Positions 56,655 to 64,000 of a stretch of 64,000 nucleotides of DNA are shown piece after piece. The position numbers and the translations under genes were made by a program. Where the stretch lies: positions 26,044,440-26,108,439 of the forward strand of contig CM042089.1 of NCBI GenBank assembly GCA_023512835.1. Direction: 5' to 3'. The notes under the pieces are model-generated. The model saw only the letters and a list, made by a program, of their open reading frames with translations. It was not told where the DNA came from and made no database searches. Each line of letters opens with the position of its first letter. Within the stretch, counting starts at the first letter, position 1. The DNA is from Taxillus chinensis. Its lineage: Eukaryota; Streptophyta; Magnoliopsida; Santalales; Loranthaceae.

Positions 56655-59268
56655 TGTAGAGACTGAGGACTTTGAAAGTCCTACATCGGTTGAGGAGGAG
56701 AATGAAGCGTACCTCTTAAGAGGGCATGGAGACCTCTCCTGACACGAGGCCTTTTGGGGTGTCTGTCTGGTACTACCAAGAACAAAATTGGGGATTGGGC
56801 TTTGGCCATGAATCGACGATATTGTGCTGTGAGAGACTTGGGCGTTACAGATGACATCAGAGCTGGGGACTGGGTCGATGTGCCATAGTCCCACGGGGAC
56901 GTGGGCCTCTTAAAGAGAGTGGATTGTAGAGTTTGAGGATTTTACAAGTTTCACATTGGCTGGGTAGGAGAACGAAGTGTGCCTTTTAAGAGGCCATGGA
57001 GACCTCTCCTAGCACGAGGCCTTTTGGGGTGTCTGTGTGGCACTGCCAAGAACAAAATCGGGGCTTGTGCTTGGGCTCTGAACCGGACAATATCGTGTTA
57101 TGGGGGACTTGGGCTGTTACTGATGGTATCAGAGCTGGGGACCGGGTCATGTGTCATAGTCCCACGAGGACGTGGGCCTCTTAAGGGGGGTGGATTGTAG
57201 AGTTTGAAGACTTTATAAGTCTCACATCGGCTGGGGAGGAGAACGAAGCGTGCCTCTTAAGAGGGCATGGAGGCCTTTTGGGGTGCCTGTGTGGCACTGC
57301 CAAAAACAAAACCGAAGATTATGCTTGGGCCCTGAACCGGACAATATCGTGCTACGGAGGACTTGGGCTGTTACTGATGGTATCAGAGTTGGGGACTGGG
57401 TCGGTGTGCCATAGTCCCACGGGGACGTGGGCCTCTTAAGGGGGGTGGATTGTAGAGTTTGAGGACTTTACAAGTCTCACATCGGCTGAGGAGGAGAACG
57501 AAGTGTGCCTCTTAAGAGGGCATGGAGACCTCTCATGGCATGAGGCCTTTTGGGGTGTCTGTGTGGCACTGCCAAGAACAAAACCGGAGATCATGCTTGG
57601 GCCTTGAATCAGACAATATCGTGCTACGGGGGATTTGGGCTATTATTAATGGTATCAGAGTTGGGGACCAGGTCGGTGTGCCATAGTCCCACGGGGACAT
57701 GGGCCTCTTAAGGGAAGGTGGATCGTAGAGTCTGAGGACTTTGGTAGTCCCACAACAGCTGGGGAGGAGAACAAAGCGTGCCTCTTAAGAGGGTGTGGAG
57801 ACCTCTCCTAGCACAAGGCCTTTTGGGGTGTCTATGTGGCACTGCCAAGAACAAAATCGGGGATTAGGCTTGGGCCTTGAACCGAACAATATCGTGCTAC
57901 AGGAGACTTGGGCTATTATAGATGGTATCAGAGTTACGGACCGGGTCAATGTGCCATTATCCCACGGGAACATGGGCCTCTTTAGGGGGTGGATTGTAGA
58001 GTTTGAAGACTTTACAAGTCCCACATCGATTGGGGAGAAGAATGAAGCATGCCACTTAAGAGGTCATGGAGACCTCTCCTGGCACGAGGCCTTTTGGGGT
58101 TTCTATGTGGCACTACCAAGAACAAAACTGGGGATTGGGCTTGGGCCATGAACCGGACAATATCGGGCTACAGGGGACTTGGGCTATTAAAGATGGTATC
58201 AGAGTTAGGGACCGGGTTGGTGTGGCATAGTCCTATGGGGACGTGGGCCTCTTAAGGGGGGTGGATTGTAGAGTTTGTGGACTTTACAAGTCCAACATCG
58301 GCTGGGGAGGAGGACGAAGCATGCCTCTTAAGAGGCTGTGGAGACCTTTCCTGGCACGAGGACTTTTGGGGTGTATGTATGGCACTGCCAAGAACAAAAT
58401 TAGCGATTGGGCATAGGCCCTGAATTGGACAATATTGTGCTATGGGGGACTTGGGCTGTTACAAATGGTATCAAAGCTGGGGAACGGGTTGGTGTGCCAT
58501 AGTCCCGCGGGGACATGTGGGGTGGATTTTAGAGTCTGAGGACTTTGAAAGTCCCACATCGGCCGGGGAGGAGATTGAAACGTGCCTCTTAAGAGGACAT
58601 AGAGACCTTTCCTGGCACGAGGCCTTTTAGGGTGTTTGTGTGGCACTGCCAAGAACAAAACTGTGGATTGGCCTTCGGCCATGAACCAGTTAATATCGTG
58701 CTACGGGCGACTTGGGCTGTTATAGATGGTATTAGAGTAGGGGACCAAGTCGGTGTGTCATAGTCCCACGGGGATGTGGGCCTCTTGAGGGGGGTGGATT
58801 GTAGAGTCTGAGGACTTTGCAAGTCCCACATCGGTTGGGGAGGAGAACGAAGCGTGCCTCTTAAGGGGGCATGGAGATCTTTCCTGGCACGAGGCATTTT
58901 GAGGTGTCTGTGTGGCACTGCCAAGAACAAAATTAGGGATTGGGCTTGGGCCATGAATCGAACAATATCATGCTATGGGAGACTTGCGTTATTACAGATG
59001 GTATCGGAGATGGGGATCAGGTTGGTGTGCCATAGTCCCACGGGAACGTGGGCCTCTTAAGGGGGCTGAATTGTAGAGTCTGAGGACTTTGCAAGTCCCA
59101 CATCGACCAGGGAGGAGAATGAAGCGTCCCTTTTAAGAGGGAGTGGAGACCTCTCCTGGCACGAGGCCTTTTGGGGTGTCTATGTGGCACTGCCAAGAAC
59201 GAAACCAGGGATTGGGCTTGGGCCCTGAACCGGACAATATTGTGCTACGGGAGATTTGGGTTGTTACA
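56655..59268 (+). mobile_element. Tandem array of a TRIM element: ten LTRs with nine internal spacers
   Basis: LTR copies (about 180-200 bp, TGTAGAG...GGGCTGTTACA) start at about 56655, 56925, 57196, 57451, 57724, 57995, 58267, 58528, 58800 and 59072. Each LTR except the last is followed by a primer-site-like gatggtatcagagctgg (tRNA-iMet) and a ~65-75-bp spacer. The spacer ends in a purine tract (cttaaggggggtggat) just before the next LTR. The period is 255-273 bp. The whole array is bounded by aaat/aaaat on both sides (56650-56654; 59268-59272), as if it grew inside a single insertion. No coding capacity. Confidence 0.92.
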
Positions 59269-59273
59269 AAATA

Positions 59274-59900
59274 ATTTAAATAAAATATGTAAACACTACC
59301 AATTTGTAAATATCATATTAAATGCATTTTGTTTCTCTTTTCATAATATCATGGCCAACTTTAATTATCACATAATAACAATCATTCAATAACCATAACT
59401 CAATTAATCCAAAGTGAAAATTTCTATTAATTAAATATTCGTTAGTCACTTTATAAAATTACACGTTAAGCCCAAAGAATTAATACTAAAATTGGAATAA
59501 TCAATTTAACATTAAAAACCACCAAAATTATTATTAAATCTATAAAAGTGATAAAACAGTTAATAATTGAAATTGGAATAAACTATTATAACAATGATTA
59601 ATTTAATAAAATATTAAATAGAGGCCAATAAATTAAATACACATTTTATGATAAATTTTGCAGTTATCAAGAGGTCCACTTGCGAGTCATCTGCCTGCAA
59701 AGAGTTAGTCGAATGAGCGATAATAGCATGTGATTTTAAAAGATTAAAATTTTCAATATGTGGTTTTTGTAAAAATGGAAAAAGAAGATTTGGAGTGCAA
59801 AAAATATGATCATAATGAACTGTGTATGATGTAATTAAATGAATGAAAGAGGTGCCTAGAATAACAACATAATTTATATTTTATAATAAGATAAAAATTG
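59274..59900. other. AT-rich region right of the TRIM array
   Basis: No gene or terminal repeat recognised. Confidence 0.4.
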
Positions 59901-60895
59901 TTTTAATTTGAACATCATTATTAATTATAATGCCTTTAGTTTTGGAAGAAATGAGAATGCTTTTATTATTAACAGCAACAAAACTTTGGTGAGAAAGGGT
60001 TTGGAGGTTTCAAAATTTTGGAAATGTTGGATAGAGTAGCTGGTAAAATCTAAACCATTTGAGTTCTCGAGGAGAAGGCTTTCAATTTTATTGGCTAAAT
60101 TTTTATCTATACTTAACTTATGGAGTTTTTTTGGGATACACAATAATTTTTGGTTTAGAATGGGAAGGATTTTTAGGAGGTAGTTTGGTATAGAGTTCAT
60201 TTGTAGGAAATTTATTGGATGTGGAAGGAAAATGTCTGGATGGTTTTTATGGAAAGATTTATGGGAGGATGGCTTGGTTGTTTTGGAACAACTTCCATCA
60301 CATTGTTGTGGTGAAAGAGAAGAAGTGAATTCAATGGAGATTGGAGAGAAGCTCAGTATTTTTGTTTTTGAAATTGGAAGAATCTCTAATAAAATGGAGA
60401 CTTATGGAAAGAATCAAAGTGGCAACAACATTAGAAATTGTTTCATTTTGGTGATTAAGAAATGGAGTATTACTTACGTTAGTTTTGACACTAGTAAGAA
60501 TTATTTCCTTGTGGAGAGGAAAGATAGAAATCTCACCATTCTTTAAGTTGGGCAGAAAACCCGAATATGAGGAGTTTTGCAATATATCTATTGAAGAGAT
60601 TAATTTGGATTTTGTAAGTATTAGAATCCATGGTCATTTGAGAAAGGAGATTGAGAATATTATATTCAGAGAGACCATCTATGTTTCATTCATAGACAGT
60701 AAAAGCACTAAAACGTCGATGGGTAGAAAGTCCTCTGTGTTAAAAACCGATATCAAGAGCAACAGTCATAGGAATTAGTTTTGGAGTTGGTTGGTTAAAA
60801 TTATTAATGAGGGGAATAGAGAGAGATGGAGGAGTGTCATCTCCTAAAGTAGGTTTTGTAAGGACTGCATAACTTTGTAGAGTTTCGAGAACTAT
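59900..60895 (-). pseudogene. Decayed coding remnant, possibly gag/coat-like of a retroelement
   Basis: Read on minus, coding-like sense with many stops runs from the LTR edge at 60895 toward 59900 (TKPTLGDDTPPSLSIPLINN, then a stretch containing FSAQLKEW and DFYLSSPQGNNSY). The pattern G-F-x-x-Q-L-(K/R)-x-W-W-D-x-Y-L is familiar from capsid-type proteins of plant reverse-transcribing elements. I cannot decide between an LTR retrotransposon and an endogenous pararetrovirus relic. Confidence 0.35.
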
Positions 60896-63019
60896 TGTTG
60901 GACCCCATTTTGTCCGGATTGGACATACTAACCTCATTTTATATATTTATTTGCCCATGCCATGTATCTTGTAATTAGGCCCAGGGAGACCCAAAGTGTA
61001 GAACCTCTACTACCAGCCTTTGAAGTGCCCCAAGACCAACACCAAGTGATAGAGGATGAAATTTCACTTTTTAGAAGAGAAGGTGGTCAAATTCGGAGCA
61101 TTAAAGTCAAATCCAGAACATCACAGTCAAATCCGAAGCATCAAAGTCAAATCCGAAGCAAAAAGTCAAATCTGGAGCAAAAGGTCAAATCCGGGACATC
61201 AATAATCCGGACTAAGCTCCCATTGATATAGAGTAAGGATCCGAGCCAACATTGATCCGGACTAAGGGCTTCACTGATACGGAGTAAGGATCCGAGCCAA
61301 CATTGATTCGGACTAAGGGCTCCACTGATACGGAGTAAGGATCTGAGCCAATATTGATCCGAACTAAGGGCTCTACTAATACAGAGTAAGGATCTGAGCC
61401 TTCCACTAGTCCGGACTAAGCTTCCACTGATATGGAGTAAGGATCTGAGCCTTCCCCTAGTCCGGATTGAGCTTCCACTGATACGGAGTAAGGATCCGAG
61501 CCTGCCAATCATCCGGAATAAGCATCAATGATCTGGAATAAGCTCCCATCATACGGATCTGAGCCTGCCAATCATCTAGAATAAGCATCAATGATCCGGA
61601 ATAAGCTCCCATCATACGGATCTGAGCCTTCATTCATCCGGAAAAGCTTCAATGATCCGGATCCGAGCCTCCACTGGCCTTTGACTCTACTGACCTTTGA
61701 CCTTTCCTGATCGGCCTATTCACGGGTATGCTCACTGTTGCTTCATGGGCTTAGTGGGGCAGATGCATTTCAACGCCTGTCGGTCACATGTGCTCACAAC
61801 AAAACAAAAAGGTAATCACAAGTTGCCTTATTTTCCGCATAGGTCGTCCAACTACTAGACAAAGGCTAGAATCCCCTTTGTATTTAAAGGGGAGCTCTCC
61901 CCAATGCCAAAAAGAGGAGAGAGACAAAAAAAAGCACGCCCAAGCTCTTTCCCTTTGCCCAGTCTTACGACTAGAAAATGCCCCAGTCTTTGTTCCAATC
62001 TCTCTGAAACAAAAAAAAAAAACCACGAAAAAAAATAAAATCCAAGGAGGTTTTCTCCAATCCTTCCTTAGTTCTAGTCCATCTCCAGCATCGGTTTCAA
62101 ATTCCGGCCAAACTCCGGTGCGTTGCACAAGGCGAATTCACAGTTGTCGACCAGATTCAGAGGTTCTTTCAATACTACCAATGCCAACAGGATAGCTCGT
62201 ACGTAGTATTGCTAAATTTCATTTTAATTATTCGTTTTTTTGTGTTTTGTTTTTCTCTGTTTTAGCGATGTAATCATTTTTATTTTGCCTGTTTGTATTG
62301 TATATGTTGTTATATGTAATTGTAATATGCAAAAAGCAAAAAGCAAAAAAAAGAAGAAAAAACAAAAAAAAAAAAAAAGAGAGGCAAAAAAACACAATGA
62401 AAAGAAAGAAGAAGAAAAAGGAGTGAATCATTATTTGATTTGTGGATGTCACAACCACACACTTCATATTATTTTGATATGTGTGTTTCTTCTAAAACTA
62501 AAAACTAAACAAAATGTTTCTCTCTAAAAAAAAAATAAAAAAAAAAACGAAAAGGGGGATTTTGTTTAGGATGTAGTTTGCAAACATTAAAACCAAAAAT
62601 GTTTTCTAAAAAAAACAAAAAAAAAACAAGCAAAATATTAGGATTTCATTTTTCACTTCAAACAAAATAAAACAAAACTTTTAGGATTTCATTTAGAAAC
62701 TTAGGATAAAGCAATCTTAACCATAACTTTGACAAATAACTTAGCTAGATAAAAAACATAGACTTTCTAGGAAAACAACAATGCCTTAACCCATCCAAAA
62801 CAGTGAAAAACAAATAGAAACCTCCTCCTCCTATAGGTACCGAAAGGGTGCTGTAGGGGTGCTAATCCTTCCCTACACGTAACGAACCCTCGAACCCTTA
62901 TCTCTGGTAATGTGGACCACCCACATTTTAGGTGACCAACTGCACCCTCAAAAATAGTTGGTGGCAACTCTGTACATTTCATCATTTGGTTGCGGCCCGA
63001 ACGAAAACCGGTGATAATA
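60896..63019 (+). repeat. 5' LTR of the Tat/Ogre-like element
   Basis: Begins TGTTGGACCCCATTTTGTCC and ends near ACCGGTGATAATA, where the solo LTR has ...GATGACA, so the terminal CA seems mutated. A promoter-like gtatttaaagggga is at about 61880, also present in the solo LTR. About 2124 bp. Confidence 0.82.
61200..61680. repeat. ~51-bp tandem repeat in the LTR
   Basis: Units of the type atccggactaagggct...gagtaaggatccgagcc start about every 50-52 bases (near 61205, 61255, 61307, 61357, 61409, 61460, 61511), then shorter catcaatgatccggaataag units. It lies where the related solo LTR has the GGTCGAAGGTCAA array. Confidence 0.88.
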
Positions 63020-63021
63020 GC

Positions 63022-63039
63022 TGGCGACTCCGCTGGGGA
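63022..63039 (+). promoter_or_regulatory. Primer binding site of the Tat/Ogre-like element
   Basis: tggcgactccgctgggga, the primer-site form typical of Ogre/Tat-type elements (reported as tRNA-Arg in that group). Confidence 0.75.
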
Positions 63040-64000
63040 ATACACTTAGAGGGTTAATCCTAATACTAGGATTAGGAGGTTTCTTTTTTTGTTTTTACTT
63101 GGCTATTTTTATTTATTTATTTTTTAAACTCATTTTTTATGATAGTTGTGATTTATACGCTTTAATACCACGATAGTTATGATTTATTGCTTTCCATACC
63201 TGTTGCATTCATGCATAACCCTATACCCGAATTTGTCACAATTTAGGTTAATGAGGTTTAGTACGGTCTCCTACGCATTGATCGTTATCCGCAATAGGGC
63301 CTCGGACTCCTCACTTAAGCTTGAGGTTCTTTTAAGGCTCGTCCTTTTAAGACCCCCCTCCGGTAAATCCCATGGTGTACGGAGCCCTCTGTAGAGAAAG
63401 TTTGGGAACCAACGAATAAGATAGGTCTAGCAATAGAAACCCATCAGGGGCATTGACCTACATGTTGTTTGCTTATTCCATGCCATGCTAATCTTTGCTT
63501 TGTAGGGTAGTCCTTAAGTCATCCCTTGCACAAATGATTTGCCTTACTATTGGTTTATTCTTTTATCCTGTCTATGTGCCTTGCTATTGTTATATACTGT
63601 TTTACTTATCTCATTCTTTTATCCTTTTGTGCTAACTTTGTCCTATAGGAAACTAACATCACTTTGTTACTTACCATGTTCATTTCTTATTCTTAACATC
63701 CAATATGGGCCCATATAGGACACATGTTCTGTTCTATTCCACCCCACACACAGTCTTGGGTCACATAGACCACCTCAGTACTAGATCTCCATTCATTCCC
63801 ACCTAACATACAACAATTTTTCACATTAGTCCATAGGTACCTAAAGGTGCACCCTCATTCATACATTCACAGCTCTATAACAATTTGCCCTCATGCATTG
63901 CATCACGTAGACATGTAGATCCATGCATACATGCTTACTCACTCACATGTTCATGCATACATGCATATCAAAAAAAAAAAAAAAGCAAAATATAAGATAA
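63040..64000 (+). other. Leader of the Tat/Ogre-like element
   Basis: No coding sense recognised; long non-coding leaders or extra 5' ORFs are usual in this group. The window ends in an A-rich stretch. Confidence 0.5.

Larger units (their letters stand above)
60896..64000 (+). mobile_element. Tat/Ogre-like Ty3/gypsy element, 5' part (runs off window)
   Basis: LTR 60896-63019, then PBS 63022-63039 and a leader. No coding region is reached before 64000. The LTR matches the solo LTR at 50865-54108 in inverse orientation. Confidence 0.85.

Noticed and set aside
56655..59268. Regular direct repeats with spacers resembling a CRISPR array
   Set aside because: Repeat units are about 190 bp with TG...CA ends, primer-site-like sequence and purine tracts, and this is plant nuclear DNA. 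It is a TRIM array.
62240..62527. Lys-rich frame in the Tat/Ogre-like LTR
   Set aside because: Made of A-rich low-complexity sequence inside an LTR.

Overview
This is plant nuclear DNA. It holds one multi-exon plant gene in a sea of LTR retrotransposons, TRIM elements, a LINE and hAT-type MITEs, and the translated retroelement domains are plant lineages (Athila, Tekay-like chromovirus, Tat/Ogre-like). A eudicot with a repeat-rich genome is likely; I cannot name the species. No tRNA, rRNA, CRISPR array or bacterial gene was seen.

Layout. (1) 1-11606 is an Athila-type Ty3/gypsy element on +, cut by the window's left edge. It has a tRNA-Asp primer site, broken gag and protease, a nearly intact RT-RNase H-integrase reading frame, an extra 3' reading frame ending in a Ulp1-like (C48) cysteine protease domain, and a 1487-bp 3' LTR. 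(2) 12360-24513 is a nest on the minus strand. The 3' part of a chromovirus (C) carries a complete TRIM (TRIM1). It abuts a second TRIM (TRIM2), which is itself split by a whole non-autonomous chromovirus (B, 17039-23887) with gag-protease and the integrase tail plus chromodomain but no RT, RNase H or integrase core. (3) 26463-44052 is the only host gene, RRN3 (RNA polymerase I initiation factor, TIF-IA homologue): 15 exons, 631 codons, open throughout, all introns GT-AG. Intron 1 holds a decayed gypsy element and intron 5 an antisense L1-type LINE. (4) 44053-50864 is intergenic with three hAT-type non-autonomous elements, each with an 8-bp target duplication. (5) 50865-54108 is a solo LTR of a Tat/Ogre-like element; 54751-56330 is a solo chromovirus-type LTR; 56655-59268 is a tandem array of ten TRIM LTRs separated by nine PBS-bearing spacers. 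(6) 60896-64000 is the 5' LTR, PBS and leader of a Tat/Ogre-like element running off the right edge, in opposite orientation to the related solo LTR.

Most unusual: the Athila LTR promoter block (from its exact 5' terminus to the TATA box, with repeated ATTGGCGTGCA-type sites) also sits inside both LTRs of chromovirus B. Related sites with their own TATA box occur inside the Athila element just upstream of the frame leading to the Ulp1-like domain, which suggests a mobile promoter module and an internal promoter. RRN3 acts alone here: it would link RNA polymerase I to the rDNA promoter in the nucleolus, and nothing around it looks functionally connected.
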